Both the position numbers and the translations under genes were made by a program. From Liminaster sp045576355 (GTDB lineage: Bacteria > Bacteroidota > Bacteroidia > Bacteroidales > UBA3663), in the NCBI GenBank assembly GCA_045576355.1, contig JAZNGG010000020.1, positions 1-64,000 of the forward strand: DNA of 64,000 nucleotides, given 5' to 3'. The notes below the pieces were generated by a model, which was not told the DNA's origin, made no database searches, and saw only the letters and a list, made by a program, of their open reading frames with translations. This document shows positions 51,267 through 60,726 of this stretch, piece by piece. The first letter of the stretch is position 1; every line of letters begins with the position of its first letter.

Positions 51267-52835
51267 ATGTTTAAGAACTTTCGCATCAAACGCATATACA
51301 CATTCATCATCCAGAGCTTCCTTCCGTTGCTCTGTATGACATTTTTCATCTGCCTATTCATCGTCTTGATGCAATTCCTTTGGTCTCACATTGACAAGTT
51401 GGTGGGCAAAGGACTCGGCATCGGAGTAATGGCAGAGTTGTTTTTCTATGCCGCCTTGCAGTTTGTCCCATTGGCGCTCCCATTGGCTGTTTTGCTGGCA
51501 AGTTTGATTACATTTGGCAATCTGGGAGAATCCCTTGAGCTACTTGCTATGAAGGCATCTGGCATTTCGCTTTTCAAGATCATGCGACCGCTTATTTTCT
51601 TCATCGTAGCGATAGCCATCGGAGCTTTTTATTTTCAAAACAATCTGCTTCCCGTTGCCAACACGAAGTTTTATAGTCTATTTTGGGGCATCAAAAGCAA
51701 ATCTCCCGAGTTGGAGATTCCGGAAGGGGTGTTCTACAAAGAGATAGACGGATACAACATCTATGTCGGACGCAAAGACTTTAAGACCGGACTCCTTTAT
51801 GATGTCACCATTTACATCTTTGAAGGTTCGAACATCGAAAATGCCACTGTGACCGTTGCCGATTCTGCCCGTCTGCAAAGTTCGGAAGACGGACGATATC
51901 TGAAATTCTCACTTTGGTCCGGAGAGCAATTGGGAACATTTCGCGAGACCGGTGCCAAAAACGACCCAAAACATCCGAAGTATCGCCGCGAATCATTCAC
52001 TTTCAAGGAGGTATATATCCCATATGAAAACGACTTGGAGCGCACTGATGAATCGGCCGTTACCAATCGTCACGTAGGCAAAAACCTAAACGATCTGATC
52101 GTCTCTGTCGATTCACTTGACCAACGTTTAGACTCCATCAACAGAGGTTATGGCTCCCAATTATGTAGCCGAACCTACTTTACCGAAATCCCCAGCCAGG
52201 CACGATGGGATACGGCCTATTTTGAGAAGGCCACCAATCCGAAACTCGCACCCGTAGGTTTGGATCTCGACTCCATATATTCATCCCTCAGGATTTCCCA
52301 GCAGCAACAAGTGCTCCTAAAAGCCAAGCAAAAAGCTGAAAGAGTGGTCAATACATTCGATGCCAGACAACAGATGCAAAACATCGAATATAAAAACCGC
52401 TCACTCCACGAAATCGAGATCCACCGCAAATTTGCTCTCTCGATCGCGGTGATTATCTTCTTTTTTATCGGTGCCCCTCTGGGTGCCATTATCCGTAAAG
52501 GAGGATTAGCAGTGCCGATCATCGTCTCCGTACTCTTCTTTATCATCTATTATCTCATAGACAACACCGGCTTAAAATTAGCCAAAGATGGAGAGTGGGC
52601 ACCTTGGGCAGGAGCATGGCTCAGTTCCTACGTCTTAGCTCCAATCGGCATTTTCCTGACATGGAGAGCCATCAATGACTCGACCCTCTTTGATTGGGAT
52701 TCATACGTTATCTTCTTCAGACGTTTATGGCGCAAACTGATCTGTTCGCGTTTTATTCAGTTTTTCATACATCGCAACAAGAAGATAGGGCATAAAATAA
52801 AGCAAAAAACAAGAAGGAGCAATCAAGCTTCCTAA
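51267..52835 (+). CDS. LptF/LptG family permease
   Basis: A 522-residue inner-membrane protein of the YjgP/YjgQ family, which with LptB moves lipopolysaccharide out of the inner membrane. Three membrane helices lie at about 13-38, 53-80 and 100-120 (PLALPLAVLLASLITFGNL is typical), then a periplasmic beta-jellyroll of about 270 residues, and three helices near 395-480 (FFIGAPLGAIIRKGGLAVPIIVSV). It is longer than E. coli LptF/G (about 360) because of an expanded periplasmic domain, common in Bacteroidetes. ribBA follows after 26 bases. Confidence 0.88.
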   Translation: MFKNFRIKRIYTFIIQSFLPLLCMTFFICLFIVLMQFLWSHIDKLVGKGLGIGVMAELFFYAALQFVPLALPLAVLLASLITFGNLGESLELLAMKASGISLFKIMRPLIFFIVAIAIGAFYFQNNLLPVANTKFYSLFWGIKSKSPELEIPEGVFYKEIDGYNIYVGRKDFKTGLLYDVTIYIFEGSNIENATVTVADSARLQSSEDGRYLKFSLWSGEQLGTFRETGAKNDPKHPKYRRESFTFKEVYIPYENDLERTDESAVTNRHVGKNLNDLIVSVDSLDQRLDSINRGYGSQLCSRTYFTEIPSQARWDTAYFEKATNPKLAPVGLDLDSIYSSLRISQQQQVLLKAKQKAERVVNTFDARQQMQNIEYKNRSLHEIEIHRKFALSIAVIIFFFIGAPLGAIIRKGGLAVPIIVSVLFFIIYYLIDNTGLKLAKDGEWAPWAGAWLSSYVLAPIGIFLTWRAINDSTLFDWDSYVIFFRRLWRKLICSRFIQFFIHRNKKIGHKIKQKTRRSNQAS

Positions 52836-52861
52836 TCGGGACACTCAAACTCTCAACCATA

Positions 52862-54076
52862 ATGTCTGAAAAAATAGTTCTTAACAGCATCGAAGAGGCC
52901 ATAGAGGCCATCCGTAAAGGAGAAATCGTTATCGTAGTCGATGATGAAGACCGCGAAAATGAAGGGGACTTCATCATTGCTGCCGAAAAAGTAACTCCTG
53001 AAAAAATCAACTTCATGGTTAAAGAAGGGCGTGGAGTATTGTGCGCACCGCTTACAATGAGTCGCTGTGAAGAGCTCAATCTTAGACCACAAGTCGGACA
53101 AAACACCAGCATCCTCGGGACGCCTTTTACCATCTCTGTGGATAAACTGGAAGGCTGTTCGACAGGAGTTTCTGCACACGACCGAGCAGAAACGATCCGG
53201 GCTCTCGCCGACCCCCTAAGTACCCCCGAAACATTTGGACGACCCGGGCACATCTGTCCCCTATATGCCCAAGACAAAGGGGTATTACGACGAGCCGGAC
53301 ACACAGAAGCTGCCATCGACTTGGCTCGACTTGCCGGGCTACAGCCGGCAGCTGCCCTAATAGAGATCATGAACGAAGACGGCTCTATGGCTCGTCTCCC
53401 ACAACTCTATGAGACAGCTCTAAAGTTTGGGCTTAAACTCATATCCATCAAGGACCTCATCGCCTACCGATTGCGTCAGGAATCTTTGGTCGAGAGAGGT
53501 GTGGAAGTAGCTATGCCCACTGCATACGGAGATTTTCGATTGATCCCTTTTAAACAGAAATCCAATGGGCAGGAACATGTAGCTCTTATCAAAGGAGAAT
53601 GGAGTTCGGACGATGCCATTCTCGTAAGAGTACACTCCTCCTGCATGACGGGAGACATCTTCGCTTCGCGACGTTGTGACTGCGGAGAGCAACTTCATAA
53701 AGCCATGCAAATGATTGACAACGAAGGCAAAGGGGTAGTCGTTTACCTCAATCAAGAGGGTCGCGGCATCGGATTGATGAATAAGATTCACGCTTACAAA
53801 CTTCAGGAAGAGGGCATGGATACGGTCGATGCCAACCTTTGCCTCGGATTTAAAGCAGATGAACGCGATTATGGTGTCGGGGCTGAAATACTGCGAGAAA
53901 TCGGAGTTGGTAAAATGCGTCTTCTCACTAACAACCCTGTCAAACGAATCGGCTTGGAAGCCTATGGACTGGAAATCACAGAAATAGTTTCTATAGAAGC
54001 CGCTCCTAATGTCTGCAACGAGACCTATCTTCGAACTAAAAAAGAACGCATGGGTCACACCCTGCAAAAATTATAA
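52862..54076 (+). CDS. ribBA: Bifunctional riboflavin enzyme: DHBP synthase / GTP cyclohydrolase II
   Basis: A 404-residue fusion for two entry steps of riboflavin synthesis. The N-terminal RibB domain (1-200) has VDDEDRENEGDFIIAAE and the RPGHICPLYA and GVLRRAGHTEAAIDLARLAG segments. The C-terminal RibA domain has VRVHSSCMTGDIFASRRCDCGEQ with the three zinc Cys, LNQEGRGIGLMNKIHAYKLQ, and LLTNNPVKR. Both active sites appear intact. No FMN riboswitch is seen; it follows the LptF/G gene closely. Confidence 0.96.
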   Translation: MSEKIVLNSIEEAIEAIRKGEIVIVVDDEDRENEGDFIIAAEKVTPEKINFMVKEGRGVLCAPLTMSRCEELNLRPQVGQNTSILGTPFTISVDKLEGCSTGVSAHDRAETIRALADPLSTPETFGRPGHICPLYAQDKGVLRRAGHTEAAIDLARLAGLQPAAALIEIMNEDGSMARLPQLYETALKFGLKLISIKDLIAYRLRQESLVERGVEVAMPTAYGDFRLIPFKQKSNGQEHVALIKGEWSSDDAILVRVHSSCMTGDIFASRRCDCGEQLHKAMQMIDNEGKGVVVYLNQEGRGIGLMNKIHAYKLQEEGMDTVDANLCLGFKADERDYGVGAEILREIGVGKMRLLTNNPVKRIGLEAYGLEITEIVSIEAAPNVCNETYLRTKKERMGHTLQKL

Positions 54077-54194
54077 CACAAGATTTCCCGATCAAAGCAA
54101 AATATGACAATAAAGAAATCGGGATAAACGGTGGAAATATGAAAACAAAATCCAAATTTCCACAACAAACGGCTCTCATATAGACGAAAATAGC

Positions 54195-54202
54195 TATCTT
54201 TG
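54195..54202 (+). promoter_or_regulatory. -7 box of the aminotransferase gene
   Basis: TATCTTTG at 54195-54202, about 85 bases before the ATG. No clear -33 box. Confidence 0.5.
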
Positions 54203-54286
54203 CGCCAAATATTATTCATAAAGAATAAGCTTTTAATTAGTTCTCACAGAACATTTATCACAAATATCTATTAAAACAAATCGCAA

Positions 54287-55480
54287 ATGGAACAATTATC
54301 TGCACGATTGAACGCACTTTCCCCATCAGCCACATTGGCCATGTCGCAAAAAAGCAACGAGCTCAAAGCGCAGGGACTTGATGTCATTAACCTCAGCGTC
54401 GGTGAGCCGGATTTCAACACCCCTGACCACATCAAGGAGGCTGCCAAACGTGCCATTGATGAGAACTTCTCATTTTATACGCCTGTTCCCGGCTATATGT
54501 CTCTAAGACAAGCTGTCAGCAACAAACTCAAACGCGAAAATAATCTCGACTTTGCACCGACTCAGATCGTAGTCGGCAATGGTGCCAAGCAAGCAGTTTG
54601 CAACGCGCTCCTTTGCATCATTGACAAAGGCGATGAGGTGATTATCCCCACTCCGGCATGGGTAAGCTATTTTGAAATGGTCAAATTAGCAGAAGGTGTA
54701 AATGTCACCATTCATGCCGGCATCGAACAAAATTTTAAAATTACAGGAGCCCAATTAGAAGCAGCGATCACAGACAAGACCAAAGCCATCATCCTCTGTT
54801 CGCCATCCAACCCGACCGGAGCTGTTTACAGCCGCGAGGAGATGGCAGATCTGGTACGCGTCCTGGCAAAGTATCCGCGCATCATTGTCATTGCCGATGA
54901 AATCTATGAGCACATCAACTACATCGGAAGCCACGTCTCCATCGCACAATTTCCAGAGATGAAAGATCGTGTAGTAGTAATCAATGGAGTCTCCAAGGCC
55001 TATGCCATGACCGGATGGCGCATCGGTTACTGTGCTGCTCCCCTTTGGATCGCTAAGGCATGCACTAAACTCCAAGGACAATATACTTCAGGCGCATCAT
55101 CCATTGCTCAAAAAGCGTCAGAAGCGGCTTATAACGGATCACAAGAGTGTGTCGAGATCATGAGACAGGCATTTGAAAGACGTCGTGACCTGATCATCTC
55201 CTTGGCTCAGGAAATTCCCGGATTTAAAGTCAATGTCCCCGAAGGAGCCTTCTACATCTTCCCGGAGGTGAGCGAACTTTTCGGCAAGCGCCATGGGGCA
55301 CATGTCATTAACAATGCAGATGATCTCGCTATGTACCTATTGGAAGAGGGACTGGTAGCATCTGTCTCCGGAGCAGCTTTCGGAGCAGATGACTGCATAC
55401 GTTTCTCCTATGCGACTTCCGAAGAGAAGATCATCGAAGCTATGAAGAGAGTAAAACGTTGCATCGAACAATTACAATAA
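54287..55480 (+). CDS. PLP-dependent class I aminotransferase (aspartate-type)
   Basis: A 397-residue fold-type I aminotransferase. LSVGEPDFNTPDHI (about 38-51), CSPSNPTGAVYSREE, ADEIYEHINY and VNGVSKAYAMTGWRIGY, with the Schiff-base Lys near residue 236, place it with the Ib aspartate aminotransferases, and RFSYATSEEKI contains the carboxylate-binding Arg. It probably interconverts aspartate and oxaloacetate, but related enzymes accept prephenate or other acids. The class A PBP gene follows after 21 bases. Confidence 0.92.
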   Translation: MEQLSARLNALSPSATLAMSQKSNELKAQGLDVINLSVGEPDFNTPDHIKEAAKRAIDENFSFYTPVPGYMSLRQAVSNKLKRENNLDFAPTQIVVGNGAKQAVCNALLCIIDKGDEVIIPTPAWVSYFEMVKLAEGVNVTIHAGIEQNFKITGAQLEAAITDKTKAIILCSPSNPTGAVYSREEMADLVRVLAKYPRIIVIADEIYEHINYIGSHVSIAQFPEMKDRVVVINGVSKAYAMTGWRIGYCAAPLWIAKACTKLQGQYTSGASSIAQKASEAAYNGSQECVEIMRQAFERRRDLIISLAQEIPGFKVNVPEGAFYIFPEVSELFGKRHGAHVINNADDLAMYLLEEGLVASVSGAAFGADDCIRFSYATSEEKIIEAMKRVKRCIEQLQ

Positions 55481-55501
55481 TACCCTCATACACATATCAT
55501 C

Positions 55502-57871
55502 ATGTTTTCTTTGCCCAAATGGACTAAAATTACCCTGATTACGCTCTGGGTCTTATTTATCGCCGGCTTAGGAAGTCTTTGGATCCTTTTTGATCAGATA
55601 TCCAAAGGCAACATTGGCTACATGCCTCCAATCGAAGAATTGGAAAACCCTAAAAATAAGTTTGCCACGATTATCTACACATGTGACTCTGTGGAGATCG
55701 GTCGATTTAGTCAGGAAAAAGAAAACCGTGTATTTATCAACTATAATCAGATTTCTCCCTATCTGATTCAAGCGCTTATAGCTACAGAAGACGAACGTTT
55801 TGCAGAGCATAGCGGCATCGATGCCAGAGCCTTGATTCGTGTAGTGGTTAAGACAGTACTCCTCGGACAGAAAAATGCAGGAGGAGGATCAACCATCACA
55901 CAGCAATTAGCAAAACAACTCTATTCTCCTCAAGCAGACAACCTTCTGGAGAGAATATTACAAAAACCCATCGAATGGGTTATAGCAGTCAAACTGGAAC
56001 AACTCTACACCAAAGAAGAGATCATCAACATGTATCTCAACAAGTTCGACTTCTGTTACAATGCTGTCGGCATCCGATCTGCGGCACACATCTACTTTGA
56101 TAAGATGCCTCGTGACTTGAAGATCGAGGAGGCAGCATTACTGGTCGGCATGTTGCAAAACCCAGCCCTATTTAACCCTATCCGACGCCCGGAAAAGACT
56201 GCCGGACGTCGAGAAGTCGTCCTCGGGCAAATGGCTAAAGTGGGTTTTATCACCACAGCAGAAGCGGACTCACTCTCCTCACTCCCCCTGCTCCCGCTCA
56301 CCAATGCACAAGGCAAATACAGGTTGGCACATACGGCAGACCACAAAGAGGGTTTGGCCCCATATCTGAGAGAATACTTGCGTAAGATCTTAAGGGCAAA
56401 AGAACCCAAACGCAGCCGCTATGCATCCTGGCAACAGCAACAATACCGAGAGGATAGCATCGCATGGAAAAATGATCCTCTCTACGGATGGTGTAATAAA
56501 AATCAGAAACCGGATGGTTCATCCTATAGTCTGACGACAGATGGTCTCCGCATCTATACCTCCATCGACTCTCGGATGCAACGTTATGCGGAGGATGCTG
56601 TCATAGAACAATTGCGCGACGACCTCCAACCCAAGTTTTTTGCAGAGAAGAAAGGGCAAAGAGGAGCCCCATTCAGCAAAAAACTGTCAGAGGAGGATGT
56701 CAAGGCATCCATGCGGCGCACGATGAGACAAAGCGAACGGTACAATGTGATGCTTTCTAATGGTTATTCCCGAGAGCAAATCGAAGAGGCTTTTCACACA
56801 CCCGTACCCATGAAACTCTTCAGTTGGCAAGGGGAAATAGATACAATCATGACCCCCTACGACTCCATCCGTTGGCAAAAATACTTCCTGCGAGCAGGTT
56901 TTATGTGCATGGATACAGCAGGTTATGTAAAAGCCTATGTCGGGGGAGCAAACTTCGGTGCTTTCCAATATGATATGGTTACATCCGGGCGTCGGCAAGT
57001 AGGCTCCACCATCAAACCGCTGCTTTACACTTTAGCGATGGAAGAAGGACGCACCCCTTGTGACGAAGAATTAAATTCACAACCCATCCTTTTCGACGAA
57101 GGTGGCAAACCTTGGCAACCGCGCAATTCGGGAGATGAACGTGTCGGAGAAATGGTAACCCTGCGATGGGGACTAATGAACTCTAACAACTGGATTTCAG
57201 CTCGCGTCATGTCTCGGCTTTCTCCCGATGCCTTTGTCCGCATCCTGCACTCCTTTGGCATAAAAAATCATTTGGATCCCGTATTATCACTCTGTCTGGG
57301 TGTCTGTGATCTTTCTGTCGAAGAGATGGTCACCGCATACTCAGCTTTTCCCGGTCATGGACAAAGAGTCACCCCGATCTATGTTAAAAGCATTGCAGAC
57401 AATAATGGTCTGATCATCTCTCAGTTCCAACCTCGCCGGACAGAAGTCTTCAGCTATGATGCCTATCTCAAGATGCTCCCCATATTGCGCGACGTAATTG
57501 ATCACGGCACCGGAGTTCGCATCAGATACAAATACAACATCAAAGCTCCGACAGGAGGCAAAACCGGAACAACCAACGACAACTCCGATGGATGGTTTAT
57601 GGGCTTTACTCCCTCGCTCATAGCCGGCACCTGGGTCGGAGGAGAAGAACGTTCCATCTGCTTCGACCGGATGGCATACGGGCAAGGTGCCAATATGGCT
57701 CTACCCATCTATGCCAAATTTATCCGAAAGGTTTACGCAGACAAAACCCTCCCCTATAATGAGCAAGAACAATTCCTCTATCCGGAAGAATATGACCCAT
57801 GCCAAACCCATGAGTCTCTCCCTCAAAGCAATACGATAGTGGACATCGTCGATAACGGCGTTTTTGATTAA
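55502..57871 (+). CDS. Class A penicillin-binding protein (PBP1a-like)
   Basis: A 789-residue bifunctional peptidoglycan synthase. One N-terminal membrane helix (about 7-30) is followed by the GT51 domain with ATEDERFAEHSGID (catalytic Glu) and GGGSTITQQLAKQLY, then the transpeptidase with STIK (in RQVGSTIKPLLY), SNN (in MNSNNWIS) and KTGTT near residue 692. All catalytic motifs are present. It shares a probable operon with the aminotransferase and ends in its own terminator. Confidence 0.95.
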   Translation: MFSLPKWTKITLITLWVLFIAGLGSLWILFDQISKGNIGYMPPIEELENPKNKFATIIYTCDSVEIGRFSQEKENRVFINYNQISPYLIQALIATEDERFAEHSGIDARALIRVVVKTVLLGQKNAGGGSTITQQLAKQLYSPQADNLLERILQKPIEWVIAVKLEQLYTKEEIINMYLNKFDFCYNAVGIRSAAHIYFDKMPRDLKIEEAALLVGMLQNPALFNPIRRPEKTAGRREVVLGQMAKVGFITTAEADSLSSLPLLPLTNAQGKYRLAHTADHKEGLAPYLREYLRKILRAKEPKRSRYASWQQQQYREDSIAWKNDPLYGWCNKNQKPDGSSYSLTTDGLRIYTSIDSRMQRYAEDAVIEQLRDDLQPKFFAEKKGQRGAPFSKKLSEEDVKASMRRTMRQSERYNVMLSNGYSREQIEEAFHTPVPMKLFSWQGEIDTIMTPYDSIRWQKYFLRAGFMCMDTAGYVKAYVGGANFGAFQYDMVTSGRRQVGSTIKPLLYTLAMEEGRTPCDEELNSQPILFDEGGKPWQPRNSGDERVGEMVTLRWGLMNSNNWISARVMSRLSPDAFVRILHSFGIKNHLDPVLSLCLGVCDLSVEEMVTAYSAFPGHGQRVTPIYVKSIADNNGLIISQFQPRRTEVFSYDAYLKMLPILRDVIDHGTGVRIRYKYNIKAPTGGKTGTTNDNSDGWFMGFTPSLIAGTWVGGEERSICFDRMAYGQGANMALPIYAKFIRKVYADKTLPYNEQEQFLYPEEYDPCQTHESLPQSNTIVDIVDNGVFD

Positions 57872-57953
57872 GCCTCAATCGGACTTAGACCGAACAATGC
57901 TAAAAGTGAAAAACAGCAATCACTAACATTAAAATAATTAAGGCCTATATTTT

Positions 57954-57983
57954 AAATAGTCTGATGTCAATCAGGCTATTTTT
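57954..57983 (+). terminator. Terminator behind the PBP gene
   Basis: AAATAG-t-CTGAT-gtca-ATCAG-g-CTATTT, then TTATA. It lies 83 bases after the stop codon. Confidence 0.75.
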
Positions 57984-58015
57984 ATATAGCATCAAGCAAT
58001 AAAATTAGGTTAAAT

Positions 58016-58046
58016 TTTGCTTTTACATTATTTAATTATATATTTG
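58016..58046 (+). promoter_or_regulatory. Promoter for the aquaporin gene
   Basis: TTTG at 58016-58019, 19 bp, TATATTTG at 58039-58046. The leader is about 115 bases. Confidence 0.65.
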
Positions 58047-58168
58047 CCGCACAAGGAAGAAGAACTTACACATATAACATTTGCCATAAATCTGTATATA
58101 AGCAACAAGTTATCTCCTTGTTTACCCATACAAATCAAATAATACTAACCCTTTAAATCATTATCATT

Positions 58169-58855
58169 ATGCGTAAGTATCTTGCAGAAATGGTGGGCAC
58201 TATGGTGCTCGTCTTGATGGGTTGCGGCGTAGCCGTCAGTCTAAATTGTTCGTCAAACTGTCTTGAGACAGTCAATGCAGCTACAGTCATCGGTACATCA
58301 TTAGCCTTTGGTCTCTCTGTCGTTGCCATGGCATACACCATCGGCGGCATCAGTGGCTGCCACATCAATCCAGCCATCACCCTCGGATGCCTCCTTACCG
58401 GACGAATTAAGACCAAAGAAGCCATGATGTATATGCTCTTTCAAGTGATCGGAGCTTTCATCGGATCTGGTATTTTGTGGCTTTTAGTCACCAATATCAA
58501 CGGACTCTCCGGCACAGGTGCAAACGCTTGCCAAGATGGAGTCTCCATCACTGGCGGACTATTAGCTGAAATTTTCTTCACATTCGTATTTGTCCTGACA
58601 GTTCTCGGAACTACAGACAGCAAGAAAGGAGCCGGCAACTTTGCCGGATTGGCCATCGGACTGTGTTTAGTACTCGTACATTTGGTTTGCATCCGCTATA
58701 CTGGCACCTCTGTCAATCCGGCACGCTCTATCGCCCCGGCTGTATTTGAAGGTGGCCAATCCTTAGAGCAACTCTGGATATTTATCGTTGGGCCTTTCGT
58801 AGGCGCTATTTTAGCAGCAGGAGTTTGGAATGTTATAAGTAGCAGTAAAAAGTAA
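58169..58855 (+). CDS. Aquaporin (MIP family)
   Basis: A 228-residue water or small-solute channel with six membrane helices. The two pore motifs are GCHINPAITLG near residues 68-78 and TSVNPARSIAPAVF near 183-196, with the selectivity Arg after the second NPA. Overall it is closer to AqpZ-type water channels than to glycerol facilitators, as the usual glycerol-specific Asp after the second NPA is absent. It is a single-gene unit with its own promoter and terminator. Confidence 0.92.
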   Translation: MRKYLAEMVGTMVLVLMGCGVAVSLNCSSNCLETVNAATVIGTSLAFGLSVVAMAYTIGGISGCHINPAITLGCLLTGRIKTKEAMMYMLFQVIGAFIGSGILWLLVTNINGLSGTGANACQDGVSITGGLLAEIFFTFVFVLTVLGTTDSKKGAGNFAGLAIGLCLVLVHLVCIRYTGTSVNPARSIAPAVFEGGQSLEQLWIFIVGPFVGAILAAGVWNVISSSKK

Positions 58856-58926
58856 CGACAACAACAAAAGTATTTGCGACTCGAAGGGATAATCTGCCGG
58901 ACTCGTCGCAATAAATACCAAACAAT

Positions 58927-58982
58927 AACTGCCTATCAAGTTGATCCACATAAAGAGTGGAACTTTGATAGGCAGTTTTTTG
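58927..58982 (+). terminator. Terminator behind the aquaporin gene
   Basis: AACTGCCTATCAA (58927-58939) pairs with TTGATAGGCAGTT (58965-58977), then a T-run. A second hairpin, TTGCGAC/GTCGCAA, lies just ahead at 58873-58902. Confidence 0.8.
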
Positions 58983-59076
58983 AAGCGTAAAGTCATAGAC
59001 GCAGACATTGAAAAAAGGACCTGATCCATCGATCAACACGACTCGAAACCTGATACAACGAGAGCCGAAGCGCAAA

Positions 59077-59142
59077 ATAATGAGGCTACGCTCGTGATGC
59101 AACGAGGCTACTCTCATGATGCAACAAGGGTACGCTCGTTAA
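59077..59142. repeat. 22-bp minisatellite, family 1, short copy (three units)
   Basis: Three units: TGAGGCTACGCTCGTGATGC, ACGAGGCTACTCTCATGATGC and ACAAGGGTACGCTCGTT. Same family as 161-311 and 39244-39372 but without the promoter/hairpin unit beside it. It lies between two terminators of converging genes. Confidence 0.75.
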
Positions 59143-59170
59143 ACAATGACATATAGGTCATGAAAAATTT

Positions 59171-59209
59171 ATAAAGCCACTTTTGTGATTCATACAAAAG
59201 TGGCTTTAT
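59171..59209 (-). terminator. Terminator of the decarboxylase beta-subunit gene
   Basis: A perfect 16-bp stem ATAAAGCCACTTTTGT (59171-59186) / ACAAAAGTGGCTTTAT (59194-59209), 24 bases past the leftward stop codon at 59233. It could also work rightward. Confidence 0.8.
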
Positions 59210-59232
59210 TATATATCTCTATTTCTATTTAT

Positions 59233-60426
59233 TTATCCGAGGAATGCCAAAAGAATACCGGCAGCAACAGCCGATCCGATAACACCCGCTACGTTAGGCC
59301 CCATAGCATGCATCAACAGATAATTGCTGGAATCATAGTGCTGACCAACTTCCTGAGAAATACGGGCAGCATCAGGCACCGCAGAAACTCCGGCATTACC
59401 GATGAGTGGATTGATCTTATTACCTTCTTTCAAGAACAAATTAAAAAACTTAACAAAAAGCACTCCGGATGCAGTCGCCACCAAAAACGAAAGAGCACCC
59501 AATCCAAAGACGATCAGTGATTTTGGAGTAAGGAAGGTGGAGGCTTGAGTAGAGCATCCGACAGTGAAACCTAACAAGATAGTCACTATGTCGATGAGCG
59601 GTCCACGTGCCGTCTCACAAAGGCGCTTGGTGACACCGCATTCCTTAATGATATTACCAAAGAAAAGCATACCCAAAAGTGGCAAACCGGATGGGATAAT
59701 ATAACAAGTCAACAAAAGTCCGACAATCGGGAAAATCAGTTTCTGCTTATGACTTACCGATCCGGGGGCCTTCATCTTTATCCTGCGCTCCTTATCATTG
59801 GTCAAAAGCTTCATAAGAGGCGGTTGGAACACCGGGATCAACGCCATATAAGAATAGGCAGCCACAGCAATCGCGCCCATCAAGTGAGGGGCTAACTTAG
59901 AAGAAAGGAAAATCGCTGTGGGTCCATCCGCGCCACCGATGATAGCTATAGCTCCTGCCTCTGCCGTAGTGAAATGGAGCGCTTCCCAGGGGAAAACATT
60001 AAAGGAGAGGGCAAGCATATAAGCCCCGAAAATACCAAATTGAGCAGCGGCTCCCACTAGGACCAATTTCGGATTGGCTATCAATGCCGAGAAATCCGTC
60101 ATTGCACCAATGCCCAAAAAAATCAAAGGAGGATACCATCCCTGTTTGACACCGCTATAGAGAATGTTCAGCACCGAACCCTCTTCGTAGATACCAATCT
60201 GCAAGCCTGCCCCCTCGGGGAAAGGTATATTACCGACCAAAATACCAAAACCGATCGGAATCAAAAGCATCGGCTCAAAACGTTTGGCTGCTGCCAAATA
60301 AATGAAAAAGCATCCGACAATCGTCATGATCACATTGCCAATCGCAATATTAGCAATACCGGTATATGACCAAAGATACTCAAGGTTCTCCGCAAAAAAC
60401 GATAGTAAATCTTGAAAATTATTCAT
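59233..60426 (-). CDS. Sodium-pumping decarboxylase beta subunit (OadB/MmdB-like)
   Basis: A 397-residue inner-membrane protein with about ten membrane segments. It is the ion-translocating beta subunit of oxaloacetate, methylmalonyl-CoA or glutaconyl-CoA decarboxylases. IGGADGPTAIFLSSKLAP near 163-180 has the Asp equivalent to the essential Asp203 of OadB; LLGFTVGCSTQASTFL and LIGNAGVSAVPDAARI are also conserved. The alpha, gamma and biotin-carrier subunits normally encoded beside it are absent from this window, so it is either served by distant partners or works alone. A -7 box (TATCTTTG, minus strand, 60467-60460) gives a leader of about 30 bases. Confidence 0.9.
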   Translation of the reverse strand: MNNFQDLLSFFAENLEYLWSYTGIANIAIGNVIMTIVGCFFIYLAAAKRFEPMLLIPIGFGILVGNIPFPEGAGLQIGIYEEGSVLNILYSGVKQGWYPPLIFLGIGAMTDFSALIANPKLVLVGAAAQFGIFGAYMLALSFNVFPWEALHFTTAEAGAIAIIGGADGPTAIFLSSKLAPHLMGAIAVAAYSYMALIPVFQPPLMKLLTNDKERRIKMKAPGSVSHKQKLIFPIVGLLLTCYIIPSGLPLLGMLFFGNIIKECGVTKRLCETARGPLIDIVTILLGFTVGCSTQASTFLTPKSLIVFGLGALSFLVATASGVLFVKFFNLFLKEGNKINPLIGNAGVSAVPDAARISQEVGQHYDSSNYLLMHAMGPNVAGVIGSAVAAGILLAFLG

Positions 60427-60459
60427 ATAATTAAGGAGTTTCTATTCTCTAAAACTTGG

Positions 60460-60467
60460 CAAAGATA
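60460..60467 (-). promoter_or_regulatory. -7 box of the decarboxylase beta-subunit gene
   Basis: TATCTTTG on the minus strand, 34 bases upstream of the ATG at 60426. Confidence 0.55.
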
Positions 60468-60621
60468 GCTATTTTTTTGCAAATATACATAGATATAAAC
60501 AGAAAATGTATGTTTATTCGTTAATCCTCAAGAGCCTATCACCATTGCGCGCTATGTTGCGGCGCCCCTTAGGAGACCATTTATTGGGTTGCCCATCCCC
60601 ACATAAAACTTAATACCGACC

Positions 60622-60680
60622 GACAGACCTGTCTTAACACCCAAGAGGGGCTGTGCCCAAACTTAACACAGCCCCTCTTG
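60622..60680. repeat. Perfect 14-bp stem-loop plus small hairpin behind the wzc-like gene
   Basis: CAAGAGGGGCTGTG (60642-60655) pairs perfectly with CACAGCCCCTCTTG (60667-60680), loop of 11 bases. GACAG-ac-CTGTC (60622-60633) lies beside it. It is 47 bases past the stop codon of the tyrosine kinase gene, but no T-run follows in either direction, so it may protect the mRNA end rather than terminate. Confidence 0.55.
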
Positions 60681-60726
60681 ATCCATATTTCACCAATCTC
60701 ATCATCAGGGATGAGAATGTTCACAT

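Noticed and set aside
57961..57971. GATGTCAA as a fourth copy of the spacer-repeat promoter
   Set aside because: It is in the loop of the PBP terminator and no -7 box or partner hairpin lies at the right distance.
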